Positions 1 to 8,997 of a stretch of DNA of 64,000 bases are shown one piece after another. The stretch covers positions 124,001-188,000 of the forward strand of contig NZ_CAJXYQ010000008.1 of NCBI RefSeq assembly GCF_913063105.1. Reading direction: 5' to 3'. The notes beneath the pieces were generated by a model that was given only the letters and a program-made list of their open reading frames with translations, had not been told where the DNA came from and ran no database searches. Each line of letters opens with the position of its first letter. The stretch's first letter is position 1. The DNA comes from an uncultured Draconibacterium sp. (GTDB taxonomy: Bacteria > Bacteroidota > Bacteroidia > Bacteroidales > Prolixibacteraceae). The translations under genes were made by a program, and so were the position numbers.

Positions 1-2195
1 TTCAAATCAATATCCTTCCCGGAGGATACCATTTATCAGCTCCAATAACCATTGGTTCGCCTCTAAACGGACTGAAAATTATTGGCGCCGGTAAATCGGA
101 AGTTACCATTAAAGGTTCTGTGCCTTTAAATCTTAACTGGGAGAAATTTAATAATGACATTTACATAGCCAATCTTGATGCTGTAGGCCAAAAGTCCTCC
201 TTGCGGGATTTAGGGGTAGAGCAGCTAATCATAAACGGCAAACCCCAAACGCTGGCCCGTTACCCCAACTACAACGAAGATGGCGGTTTCTGGCAGGGTT
301 ACGCTGCCGATGCAATCTCGAAAGAAAGAGTGGCAAGTTGGGCAAAGCCCGAAGGTGCCATTTTTCATGCCATGCACCGGGGCAAATGGGGCGGTATGCA
401 CTTTAAAATTACCGGTGTTGATGAAAACGGTGAAGCCATTCTCGAAGGTGGATTCCAAAATAACCGGCCTTCAGGCCCGCACCCCGAGTTTCGTATGGTG
501 GAAAATGTGTTGGAAGAGCTCGACAGCCCCGGCGAATTCTATTTCGATAAAGAAGAGAACAAACTGTATTTTTGGCCTGTTGCCGGTACCAATCTCGAAA
601 CCGCAAGCTGCGAAGCCGTGGTTTTAAAAAGCCTGATTGAAATAAAAGGCGATGAAGCACCGGTGAAAGACATTCACATTGAAGGTGTAAAATTTGAACA
701 CACCCGACGCACACTTTTTGAAATATATGAACCTTTGTTGCGTAGCGACTGGACGATGTATCGTGGTGCAGCTCTTTTTATCGAAGGGGCCGAAAACTGC
801 TCGGTTAAAAACTGCGAGTTCACCAACCTGGGTGGAAATGTAATTTTTGTAAGCAGCTACAACCGCAATGTCGAAATTTCGGGCAACCATATTCACGATT
901 GTGGCGCCAGTGCCATCAGTTTTGTGGGCGAGGCTTCTGCCGTGCGTTCACCGGCTTTTCAGTACGGAAAATTTGTTGAGCTGGCAGAAATGGATACTGT
1001 GGCCGGACCAAAAAACGAATTGTATCCGAAAAATTGTGTGGCCCATAATAACCTGATTCACCGCATTGGCCGGGTTGAAAAACAGGTGGCAGGAGTACAA
1101 ATTGCAATGGCAATGGATATTACCGTTAGCCACAACAGCATTTACGATGTGCCACGTGCCGGAATAAACATTGGCGACGGAACCTGGGGCGGCCATATTT
1201 TGGAATACAACGATGTGTTTAACACCGTTTTGGAAACCGGCGACCATGGCTCGTTTAACTCATGGGGCCGCGACCGTTTCTGGACGCCCAAACGCGATAA
1301 AATGGACGAAATGACCATGGCTAATCCGCAAATGCCTTTGTGGGATGCCATTCATACCACCATCATCCGCAACAACCGTTTTCGTTGCGACCACGGCTGG
1401 GATATCGACCTCGACGACGGCTCAACGAACTACCATATTTACAACAACCTGTGTTTAAACGGCGGCATAAAACTGCGCGAAGGATTTTACCGCGTGGTAG
1501 AAAACAACATCATGGTAAATAACTCATTTCATCCGCACGTTTGGTTTGCCAATTGCGATGATGTGTTTCGCCGCAATATCGTTACCGATAGTTACAAAGA
1601 TGTGCGCCTGCTAAGCTGGGGAAAAGAAATGGACTACAACCTTTTTCCCGATGAAGAATCGATGCTAAAAGCCCAGTTGTATAACATTGATGCCAACAGT
1701 GCCTTTGGCGACCCCTTGTTTACAAATCCTGCAGAACTTGATTTTAGCGTTGCCGAAAACTCACCGGCGTTAAAACTGGGTTTCAAAAACTTTCCGATGG
1801 ATGAGTTTGGTGTGTTAAGCCCTGATTTGAAAAAAATGGCGAAAACACCTGAAGTTCCGGTAATAAAAACTACCGGGGAGTTGTCAGGGAAAAGCAGTGC
1901 AACGGTTTCGTGGCTTCGCAACGAGATTAAAGGAGTCGATTCAATGGAAGAGCAATCGGCCTACGGTTTAAATGAAGCGGAAGGCGTTATTATTCTGAAA
2001 ATGTGGAACGGCAGCAAAGCTTACGAGGGCGATGGACTTCGCAGCAAAGACGTGATACTGGCCGTTGAAGGAGAAAAAGTGAAAAACGTAAAAGAGTTCT
2101 TCGGTGCACTAAAAAAATACAACTACACCGAAACGGTAAAAATGCTTGTAATGCGTAATCAAGCCGAGCAGGAACTTACGGTTAAGGTGAGATAG
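1..2195 (+). CDS. GH141-like right-handed beta-helix glycosidase with C-terminal PDZ domain (5' end outside window)
   Basis: The reading frame is open from position 3 with no stop, so the gene starts before the window; about 730 residues are visible. The first visible residues (LPGGYHLSAPITI, then GLKIIGAGKSEVTIKG) are the opening coils of a secreted parallel beta-helix. The middle repeats short N-x-I/V strand units (SVKNCEFTNLGGN, VEISGNHIHDCGASA, ITVSHNSIYDVPRAGI). This layout matches GH141, whose known members are alpha-L-fucosidase and xylanase. The last 75 residues (EGVIILKMWNGSKAYEGDGL to the end) form a PDZ-like domain, an uncommon fusion for a glycosidase. It lies upstream of a GH29 gene in a fucosidase-rich locus, so fucose removal is the likely role. 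Family call fairly sure, substrate inferred. Confidence 0.75.
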   Translation, partial: QINILPGGYHLSAPITIGSPLNGLKIIGAGKSEVTIKGSVPLNLNWEKFNNDIYIANLDAVGQKSSLRDLGVEQLIINGKPQTLARYPNYNEDGGFWQGYAADAISKERVASWAKPEGAIFHAMHRGKWGGMHFKITGVDENGEAILEGGFQNNRPSGPHPEFRMVENVLEELDSPGEFYFDKEENKLYFWPVAGTNLETASCEAVVLKSLIEIKGDEAPVKDIHIEGVKFEHTRRTLFEIYEPLLRSDWTMYRGAALFIEGAENCSVKNCEFTNLGGNVIFVSSYNRNVEISGNHIHDCGASAISFVGEASAVRSPAFQYGKFVELAEMDTVAGPKNELYPKNCVAHNNLIHRIGRVEKQVAGVQIAMAMDITVSHNSIYDVPRAGINIGDGTWGGHILEYNDVFNTVLETGDHGSFNSWGRDRFWTPKRDKMDEMTMANPQMPLWDAIHTTIIRNNRFRCDHGWDIDLDDGSTNYHIYNNLCLNGGIKLREGFYRVVENNIMVNNSFHPHVWFANCDDVFRRNIVTDSYKDVRLLSWGKEMDYNLFPDEESMLKAQLYNIDANSAFGDPLFTNPAELDFSVAENSPALKLGFKNFPMDEFGVLSPDLKKMAKTPEVPVIKTTGELSGKSSATVSWLRNEIKGVDSMEEQSAYGLNEAEGVIILKMWNGSKAYEGDGLRSKDVILAVEGEKVKNVKEFFGALKKYNYTETVKMLVMRNQAEQELTVKVR

Positions 2196-2199
2196 CAGG

Positions 2200-2330
2200 G
2201 CCGTAGGTCCGACACGTAATAGCACAGTCCGCAAGGGCTGTGAATAGAATGACAAAAAATAACAAAGGGCTGAAAGCCCGACACGTAATAAATACATCCG
2301 CGCACATCAGCGAAATCTGCGTGAAACAAA
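2200..2330. repeat. Intergenic repeat patch between GH141-like and GH29 genes
   Basis: The 141-bp gap holds a 13-bp direct repeat (CCGACACGTAATA at 2209-2221 and 2278-2290). After it comes a 31-nt element (2297-2327) that recurs at 5387-5417 with about 24 of 31 identical positions, both ending in ATCTGCG-N-GAAAC just before a start codon. No open frame is convincing here. Confidence 0.55.
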
Positions 2331-2336
2331 AAGAAT

Positions 2337-3719
2337 ATGAGCCAACTACTAAAAATAATAGCATTTATTCTATGTGGAATATTTCTATATTTTGCAGGAT
2401 ATGCACAAGTAAATGCTGACGGCACCATCGATACTGGCGATAAATTTGAAAAAGCAAAACTCGAATACCTTGACTCGGCTGAAGTCGTAGCCAAACGTCT
2501 TGAATGGTGGAACGATGCCCGTTTCGGAATGTTTATCCACTGGGGACTTTACGCCCAGGATGGCTGTTTCTGGAAGGGGCAGGACGGACGATCTGAACAC
2601 ATGATGCGTAACCTGCAAATTCCCATTGCTGAATATGAAAAAATAGCTGCAAAATTTAATCCCGAAAAATTTGATGCCGATGAGTGGGCCCAATTTGCCA
2701 AAGATGCCGGTATGAAATATATGGTAATTACCTCGAAACATCACGATGGTTTTGCTATGTTTAACAGCCCGTCGAACGACTATAACATAGTAAAACAAAC
2801 GCCGTGGAAACGCGATCCAATTAAAGAATTAAACGAAGCTTGTAAAAAGCAGGGGATTAAATTTGGAGTATATTATTCGTTGGGCCGCGACTGGCACCAT
2901 CCGCAGTGTAATTCAAATGGTGGTCGGCGAAGCAATGTGTGGGATTTTCCGGAAGAAGAGAAAAAAGATTATTCTATCTATTTTAAAGAAAAAGTAAAAC
3001 CACAGATTACCGAGTTGATAACACAATACAAACCTGCAATTATTTGGTTCGATACCCCCGAGTTAATTACTAAAGAGCAAAGTTCAGAATTGCTGGGATT
3101 GATTCGAAAGCTCGACCCCAATTGTATTGTAAATCAACGTGTAGGAAACAAACTGGGTGACTATGCCGTGCGGGAACAAAAAATACCAAAAGGTGGGGAG
3201 CCGCAATCCTGGGAAACCTGCATGACCATCAGTGAAATTTGGGGCTACCACAAAGAAGACCATGCCTGGAAATCGGCAGATTCATTGGTGCACAGTCTGG
3301 TTGATATTGCCAGCAAAGGCGGTAATTTTTTGTTAAACGTTGGGCCAACCGGCGAAGGCGTAATTCGTCAGCCCTCTGTTGAGCTTTTAAAAGAAATGGG
3401 CGAATGGTTAAAGGTAAATGGTGAAGCTGTTTATGAAACGACTTCGAGCCCGATTGGAAAATTTGATTGGGGGCGCTGCACCAAAAAAGTGGAAAACGGA
3501 AATACAACGCTCTATTTTTCGGTGTTTAACTGGCCGGAAAACGGAGAGTTATTCATTCCCGGAATCAAAAATGAAATAAAAAATTCTACTCTTTTGGCAA
3601 CCGGAACACAGGTAAAAGCTTTTGCTACAGATAATGGAATAAAGATTGAATTACCAAATGTTGCAGCTAATAAATTGGCCAGCGTGGTAAAAATTCAAGT
3701 ATATGGAATTGTAAAATAA
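2337..3719 (+). CDS. GH29 alpha-L-fucosidase
   Basis: Predicted to hydrolyse terminal alpha-L-fucose with retention, in the periplasm or at the cell surface. An N-terminal signal peptide (MSQLLKIIAFILCGIFLYFA, ending GYAQ) precedes a GH29 TIM barrel with the family marks WWNDARFGMFIHWG (57-70), SKHHDGFAMF (133-142) and IIWFDTPE (235-242), where Asp239 is the expected nucleophile. At 460 aa it is the compact form, lacking the extra C-terminal module of the GH29 at 5437. The C-terminal 90 residues are the usual beta-sandwich. It sits 17 bp upstream of the GH39 gene and was probably co-transcribed with it. Family certain; linkage specificity cannot be read from the sequence. Confidence 0.93.
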   Translation: MSQLLKIIAFILCGIFLYFAGYAQVNADGTIDTGDKFEKAKLEYLDSAEVVAKRLEWWNDARFGMFIHWGLYAQDGCFWKGQDGRSEHMMRNLQIPIAEYEKIAAKFNPEKFDADEWAQFAKDAGMKYMVITSKHHDGFAMFNSPSNDYNIVKQTPWKRDPIKELNEACKKQGIKFGVYYSLGRDWHHPQCNSNGGRRSNVWDFPEEEKKDYSIYFKEKVKPQITELITQYKPAIIWFDTPELITKEQSSELLGLIRKLDPNCIVNQRVGNKLGDYAVREQKIPKGGEPQSWETCMTISEIWGYHKEDHAWKSADSLVHSLVDIASKGGNFLLNVGPTGEGVIRQPSVELLKEMGEWLKVNGEAVYETTSSPIGKFDWGRCTKKVENGNTTLYFSVFNWPENGELFIPGIKNEIKNSTLLATGTQVKAFATDNGIKIELPNVAANKLASVVKIQVYGIVK

Positions 3720-3736
3720 AATTGAATTAGATAAAT

Positions 3737-5380
3737 ATGAGCCAACTACTAAAAACAACAACAATTTTAATCTGTGTAATCATCCTGTTTTCAGGGATTG
3801 TAAACGCGCAAAACAAAATAACCATCGATGCCAATTCCAATGGCGAACAATTCGAACACTTTTGGAGCAAATGTGTAGGGGCAGGGCGTGCCAACGAAGG
3901 CCTGCGTGCCGGCTGGCTCGAACAACTTGAAAAAGTACAGCAAAACTGTGGATTTCAATACTGCCGTTTTCACGGGCTATTTCACGAAGATATGTTTGTG
4001 GTGCTCGAGAACCGTGGTAAAATCGTGTACAACTGGCAATACATCGACGATTTGTTCGACCGTATGCTCGACCTGAATGTAAAGCCTTTTGTGGAGCTGG
4101 CCTATTTCCCGGAGCCCTTTGCCGCTGAAAATTCAAAAACCGTATTTTGGTGGAAAGCAAATATTACTCCGGGCGAAAACTATGCGCAGCAGTGGCACGA
4201 TTTGGTAAAAGCGTTAACACAACATTTGGTCGACCGTTATGGAATTGACGAAGTGCTTACCTGGTATTTCGAAGTTTGGAACGAGCCCAACCTTTACCCG
4301 CTCTTTCTGGACGGAACAAAATCGCAATACTTCGAAATGTATAAACAGTCAGCATTGGCCGTAAAATCAGTTGACGAACGCTTGAAAATTGGAGGCCCTG
4401 CAACCAGTAACTTTGTGCCCGACACGCGTTTCGACGGCGAAATTGAAGACCGCGAAGCAGCCAAAGAGGTATTTACCATCGACGATATTAATAAATTGGA
4501 ATGGCACGGCGTATGGATTGAGGATTTCCTGAAATTCTGCGAAAAAGAAAACCTGCCGGTTGATTTTGTTAGTTGCCACCCGTACCCAACCGATTATGCT
4601 TTTAACCCTGAAACGGGAAAAGGCAGAGGTTTGACCCGGTTTGTGGGGTCTACTAAACTGGATATTGAATGGCTGAACAGAACTGTTAAAAACAGCGCCT
4701 TTCCAAATGCCGAATTGCACCTCACCGAATGGAATACCAGCCCCAGCAGTCGCGATGCTACGCACGATTTTCTTCCAGCCGCTGCCTATATTGTAAAAAC
4801 TAATCTCGATTGTATCGGTTTAACAAACTCACTGGCATTCTGGACCTTCACTGATGTTTTTGAAGAAAAAGGCGGTGCTGCCAGTATCTTTCACGGAGGT
4901 TTCGGTATGATTAACTTTCAGGGACTGGTAAAACCATCGTACCACGCTTACCGGATGTTGCACCAACTGGGCGACGAAAAAATCTACAAAGACGATTACC
5001 TGTTTGTAAGCCGTGATTCTGGTGATGGTAAAATTTCGGCTTTGGCCTATAATTATCCCGAAGAATATGAGGATGCAGTTCCATCCGGCAATAACAAGCG
5101 TGAAGAGGGAACCTCAAAACCATTGAGTTTCTCAATGAAAAACTTAAAACCGGGAACGCAATTTAAAATTGAAACGCTGGATAAAGACCACGGTAATATT
5201 CACAACTACTGGGAAGCCATGGGTAAACCCGAACCGCCAACCCGCGAGCAAATTAAAGTGATGAAAGCCTATGCCGAACAATTAAAAACAGAATTGGTAA
5301 CTGTTGGCGAAGACGGCAAGCTAAATATTGAAAAAGAACTTACACCCTGGAGTGTGGTATTGATTACGCAGATAAACTAA
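3737..5380 (+). CDS. GH39-family glycosidase (beta-xylosidase/alpha-L-iduronidase type)
   Basis: A secreted clan GH-A glycosidase of 547 aa with a signal peptide ending in NAQN. The acid/base Glu183 lies in EVWNEPNLYPLF and the nucleophile Glu331 in LHLTEWNTS, the spacing expected for GH39. Known GH39 enzymes are retaining beta-xylosidases, alpha-L-iduronidases and a few others; it could trim a xylose or uronate substituent from the fucose-rich glycan. The first 19 nucleotides of the gene are identical to those of the preceding GH29 gene, so the two share the signal-peptide start MSQLLK although the mature enzymes are unrelated. Confidence 0.88.
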   Translation: MSQLLKTTTILICVIILFSGIVNAQNKITIDANSNGEQFEHFWSKCVGAGRANEGLRAGWLEQLEKVQQNCGFQYCRFHGLFHEDMFVVLENRGKIVYNWQYIDDLFDRMLDLNVKPFVELAYFPEPFAAENSKTVFWWKANITPGENYAQQWHDLVKALTQHLVDRYGIDEVLTWYFEVWNEPNLYPLFLDGTKSQYFEMYKQSALAVKSVDERLKIGGPATSNFVPDTRFDGEIEDREAAKEVFTIDDINKLEWHGVWIEDFLKFCEKENLPVDFVSCHPYPTDYAFNPETGKGRGLTRFVGSTKLDIEWLNRTVKNSAFPNAELHLTEWNTSPSSRDATHDFLPAAAYIVKTNLDCIGLTNSLAFWTFTDVFEEKGGAASIFHGGFGMINFQGLVKPSYHAYRMLHQLGDEKIYKDDYLFVSRDSGDGKISALAYNYPEEYEDAVPSGNNKREEGTSKPLSFSMKNLKPGTQFKIETLDKDHGNIHNYWEAMGKPEPPTREQIKVMKAYAEQLKTELVTVGEDGKLNIEKELTPWSVVLITQIN

Positions 5381-5386
5381 ATTGAA

Positions 5387-5417
5387 TCTGCGGTAATCAG
5401 CGTTATCTGCGAGAAAC
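5387..5417. repeat. 31-nt intergenic repeat, second copy
   Basis: This is the second copy of the element at 2297-2327, again placed between a stop codon and the start of a GH29 gene. Shared blocks are ATCAGCG and ATCTGCG followed by GAAAC. It is probably a family-specific dispersed intergenic element, function unknown. Confidence 0.5.
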
Positions 5418-5436
5418 ATCGAAAAAACAAAATAAA

Positions 5437-7167
5437 ATGAAGAAATTACTTTCAATAGCAACAATCCTAATCCTACTTATTCAACTGGGAGGATTAAACC
5501 CGGCAAAAGCCCAGCAAATTTCCGACGAGGAACGAATGGAATGGTGGACCGACGCCCGTTTCGGGATGTTTATTCACTGGGGAATCTATTCGGTTCCGGC
5601 AGGTTTTTACAAAGGCGAACCACAAAAAAACTCAGCTGAGTGGATTATGAACCGCGGACAAATTCCTGTGGCCGAATACGCCAAATTTGCAGAGCTTTTT
5701 AACCCCACTTTATTCGATGCCAAAGAATTTGTAGGCCTGGCAAAAGAAGCCGGAATGAAATACATGGTAATTACCGCAAAACATCATGATGGTTTTGCCA
5801 TGTTCCACTCCAAATGTAACCCCTTTAATGTGGTGGATGCCACACCCTTTGGTCGCGATGTAATGAAAGAACTGGCCGACGAATGTGCCAAACAAGGGAT
5901 TAAGTTTGGGTTTTACTATTCGCAGGCGCAAGACTGGAGTCATCCCGGCGGAATGGGAAACAACTGGGACAAGACCATGCAACGCGTGAGCAGCGATGCT
6001 TATGTAATGGAAAAAGCACTTCCGGAGGTAAACCAGCTTTTAAGCGACTACGGTGACATTGCAATTTTTTGGTGGGACACGCCACGAGCAATGACAAAGG
6101 AGGTAGTGGATAGTTTATACCATGTTACCACTGCCTTACAACCTGCAATAATTACCAACGACCGTTTGGGCGACGATTACCCCGGCGACCATAAAACCTA
6201 CGAGCGGCATATGCCAAAGAAAAAGCCCGAAGATAAATACTGGGAACTTTGTCAGCCGGTAAGTGGCAGCTGGGGCTACCGTAGCGACGACCAGAATTTT
6301 AAATCGCTGGAAACACTGATTGGCAACCTGGCCAATGCTGCCAGCATGGGTGGTAATTACCTTTTAAATGTAAGTCCAACATGTTTGGGAACCTTGTCGC
6401 CAAAGGCCGTTGAGCGTATGAAAGGCATTGGTGCCTGGATGGACAAAAACAGCGAAGCCATTTACGAAACCGAAGCCAGCCCGTGCAGCAAAGTAGATTG
6501 GGGTTACATTACCATGAAAAAAGCCGGTAGCAAAACAAAATTATACTTACACGTTTTCGATTGGGAAGCCGGGAAAATTACCGTGCCAATTCGCAACAAA
6601 TCGGCAAAAGCAGCCTTGCTAACCAATGGTTCAAAGAAATTTAAAACAAAGGCCGGCGAAGAGGGCTTAACTGTTCAGCTTTCAGGAAATGCTCCCGATG
6701 AAATAAACTCGGTTATTGTTTTGGAATTAGCCGAAACTCCTGACGCCATTGAACCAAAACCATTCGGGCAAGACGAAAATGGCGTGGTGGCTTTTATGAC
6801 TGAAAGTGCCGAGTTTGAAAATATGCACGGTCTGGGTGTAAAATACAATAGCTCGAAAGACTGCGTGGGCAACTGGACCAACGAGCACGAACGGGTGTAC
6901 TGGACTTTTGCCATCGAAAAACCGGCAACTTTTCATGTAACAGCAAAAACAGCCGGAGTAGCTGATTCTGAATTTGCAGTGGAACTTAACGGTCAAACAA
7001 AAACTGTTAAGCTTAATGCAACCGGTGATTACGGCGATTTTAAAACAGTGGAAATCGGTACATTCGAAATTAAAGAACCGGGGTCTTATAAAATCACGTT
7101 TAAGCCCGTTCAAGGAAAATGGCAACCCATTAATTTGAAAGATGTGGTGATGACACCAATGAAATAG
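5437..7167 (+). CDS. GH29 alpha-L-fucosidase with C-terminal beta-sandwich module
   Basis: Second GH29 of the locus, 576 aa, with a signal peptide cleaved near AKAQQ. The barrel shows WWTDARFGMFIHWG (36-49), AKHHDGFAMF (114-123) and FWWDTPRA with Asp214 as nucleophile. Compared with the 2337 gene it carries about 120 extra residues from roughly position 450 (NMHGLGVKYN to LKDVVMTPMK), which look like a carbohydrate-binding-type beta-sandwich ending in a small ligand-contact strand. The WDTP variant after the nucleophile is shared with the 2337 enzyme but not the 41022 enzyme (WFDGEW), so the three GH29s probably cut different linkages. It acts outside the cytoplasm. Confidence 0.92.
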   Translation: MKKLLSIATILILLIQLGGLNPAKAQQISDEERMEWWTDARFGMFIHWGIYSVPAGFYKGEPQKNSAEWIMNRGQIPVAEYAKFAELFNPTLFDAKEFVGLAKEAGMKYMVITAKHHDGFAMFHSKCNPFNVVDATPFGRDVMKELADECAKQGIKFGFYYSQAQDWSHPGGMGNNWDKTMQRVSSDAYVMEKALPEVNQLLSDYGDIAIFWWDTPRAMTKEVVDSLYHVTTALQPAIITNDRLGDDYPGDHKTYERHMPKKKPEDKYWELCQPVSGSWGYRSDDQNFKSLETLIGNLANAASMGGNYLLNVSPTCLGTLSPKAVERMKGIGAWMDKNSEAIYETEASPCSKVDWGYITMKKAGSKTKLYLHVFDWEAGKITVPIRNKSAKAALLTNGSKKFKTKAGEEGLTVQLSGNAPDEINSVIVLELAETPDAIEPKPFGQDENGVVAFMTESAEFENMHGLGVKYNSSKDCVGNWTNEHERVYWTFAIEKPATFHVTAKTAGVADSEFAVELNGQTKTVKLNATGDYGDFKTVEIGTFEIKEPGSYKITFKPVQGKWQPINLKDVVMTPMK

Positions 7168-7304
7168 AAAAAGTCCGCTCTTTCTCTCCGTCATCCTGAG
7201 CGGAGTCGAAGGAAGGGGAAAGGTAAGATGAAAGCCCAGAGGCTTTGATGTAACGAAAAGAGTTTGTTCAAAGCTTGCTCCCCTCAAGAGGGGAACCCCC
7301 GACA
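7165..7304. repeat. Dispersed intergenic repeat with hairpin
   Basis: The first part (7165-7220), starting at the stop codon of the GH29 gene, is nearly identical to 34785-34841 after an unrelated gene; its core is CTGAGCGGAGTCGAAGGA. The second part (7228-7304) aligns with about 34000-34076 and includes the hairpin CCCCTC-AA-GAGGGG at 7280-7293. An inverted, degenerate relative lies at 18950-18985. These are non-coding dispersed elements; the hairpin could attenuate or stabilise the polycistronic message. Confidence 0.6.
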
Positions 7305-7329
7305 GGGTAAAGAAATAATACAAATAGAT

Positions 7330-8994
7330 ATGAAAAACCTAAAAATAACAGCAACAATCCTGGCACTTCTGATAGTTTGGGCCTGCGCAGTTAAACAATC
7401 CAACAAAGCCAATCACCCCGATGTGGTAATTTACGGAGGAACATCAGCAGCCATTACTGCGGCGGTGCAGTTGGTACAAATGGATAAAAATGTACTAATT
7501 GTTTGTCCTGAAACCCATATTGGCGGCCTGTCGGCAAGTGGCCTTGGTTTTACCGATGTAGGTGATAAAAGTGTTATTGGTGGCCTCTCGCGCGAGTTTT
7601 ACCACCGCGTTTACAAACATTACCAAAAGCCTGAAGCCTGGAACTGGGTACCACGCAGCGAATACAGCAACGAAGGGCAGGGCACAACTGCCATTAACGA
7701 CAGTATGCAAACCATGTGGACTTTTGAGCCACATGTTGCTGAAAATATTTTTGAAGAGTTTGTTGCCGAAAATAACATTACAATTTTGCGCGATGAGTGG
7801 CTCGACCGTGAAAATGGCGTTGAAGTCATCGATGGAAAAATCAAATCAATTACCATGTTAAGTGGTAAGAAATTTGAAGCCGAAATTTTTATGGATGCCA
7901 CCTACGAAGGCGACCTGATGGCTGCCGCCGGAATAAATTATCACGTGGGCCGCGAAGCCAACAGCGTCTACAACGAAACGTGGAACGGTGTGCAGTGCGG
8001 GCAATTTCACCACAGCCATAATTTTCATCACATGAACTTAAAGATTAGTCCTTATGTGATTCCCGGCGACCCAACAAGCGGTGTTTTGCCTCGAATTTCA
8101 ACCGAACCTCCGGGCGAAAACGGCTCGGGTGACAAACGAATTCAGGCCTATAACTACCGCCTGTGCACCACCAATGCCGAAGGAAATTACGTTCCCTTTG
8201 AAAAACCCGAAAATTACGACCCTGCCCAATACGAATTGCTGCGCCGGATTTTCCGTGCAGGTCGTCACTCCATGTTTGGCGGTGGTAAAATTCCCAACGG
8301 TAAACGCGATGTGAACAACGTAGGTCCGTTTAGCTCCGACAATATTGGCATGAATTACGACTACCCGGAAGCATCGTACGAGGAGCGGAAAGTAATTCTT
8401 CAGGAACATATCGACTACCACAAAGGCTTGCTGTATTTCTGGTGCTACGACGAAAGTGTACCGGAAAACCTGCGTTTGAAAATGAGAAAATGGGGCCTGG
8501 CAAAAGACGAATTTGTGGATAACAACCACTGGCCTTACCAGATTTATGTGCGCGAAGCACGCCGTATGCTCGGTGAGTTTGTGATGACGGATAATGAAAT
8601 TCTGGGGAAAAAGCCCGTTGATAAATCTATTGGGATGGGTTCGTATGCAATGGATTCGCACAACACCCAACGTTATATTACCGAAGAAGGTTATGTGCAA
8701 AACGAGGGCGACCTTGGTGTTGAACCTCCGGCGCCTTACCAGATTCATTTGGGAACCATTGTGCCAAAGCGCGAAGAGTGCAAAAACCTGTTGGTGCTTA
8801 CTGCCGTTTCAAGTTCGCATATTGCTTTTGGTTCTATTCGTATGGAACCCGTGTTTATGGTGCTGGGGCAAAGTGCCGGTGTTTTGGCAGGTATGGCCGT
8901 TGAAAAAGGTGTTGACCTGCACGATGTTGCCTATGCTGAATTAGCTGAAGAGCTTCATGCTGTTGGACAGATTTTGGATATTTCAGATAAATAG
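7330..8994 (+). CDS. Secreted FAD-dependent oxidoreductase (PF12831 type)
   Basis: The start at 7330 is preferred over a frame-open site at 7264 because it gives a lipoprotein signal (LLIVWAC) and avoids the intergenic repeat. The mature protein opens with a Rossmann dinucleotide fold (VVIYGGTSAAITAAV, then a NVLIVCPETHIGGLSASGLG block) typical of the FAD-dependent oxidoreductase family PF12831 that is common in Bacteroidota and Planctomycetota polysaccharide loci. Further signatures are FMDATYEGDLMAAAG and, at the C-terminus, SIRMEPVFMVLGQSAGVLAG, the flavin-closing motif. The natural substrate of this family is unknown; oxidation or reduction of a sugar or a released aglycone is a guess. 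The gene is 3 bp from the next one, so tightly co-transcribed. Confidence 0.85.
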   Translation: MKNLKITATILALLIVWACAVKQSNKANHPDVVIYGGTSAAITAAVQLVQMDKNVLIVCPETHIGGLSASGLGFTDVGDKSVIGGLSREFYHRVYKHYQKPEAWNWVPRSEYSNEGQGTTAINDSMQTMWTFEPHVAENIFEEFVAENNITILRDEWLDRENGVEVIDGKIKSITMLSGKKFEAEIFMDATYEGDLMAAAGINYHVGREANSVYNETWNGVQCGQFHHSHNFHHMNLKISPYVIPGDPTSGVLPRISTEPPGENGSGDKRIQAYNYRLCTTNAEGNYVPFEKPENYDPAQYELLRRIFRAGRHSMFGGGKIPNGKRDVNNVGPFSSDNIGMNYDYPEASYEERKVILQEHIDYHKGLLYFWCYDESVPENLRLKMRKWGLAKDEFVDNNHWPYQIYVREARRMLGEFVMTDNEILGKKPVDKSIGMGSYAMDSHNTQRYITEEGYVQNEGDLGVEPPAPYQIHLGTIVPKREECKNLLVLTAVSSSHIAFGSIRMEPVFMVLGQSAGVLAGMAVEKGVDLHDVAYAELAEELHAVGQILDISDK

Positions 8995-8997
8995 AAA

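Noticed and set aside
6727-7323. Minus-strand open frame of 198 aa
   Set aside because: It lies opposite the GH29 gene and the repeat; its translation has no domain motif and the plus strand is clearly coding.
7264-7330. Longer start for the FAD oxidoreductase
   Set aside because: The extra 22 residues lie in the dispersed repeat and would hide the lipoprotein signal.
8098-8748. Minus-strand open frame of 216 aa
   Set aside because: It mirrors the FAD oxidoreductase reading frame, which has its own signal peptide and Rossmann motif; the antisense protein looks like a codon-bias artefact.
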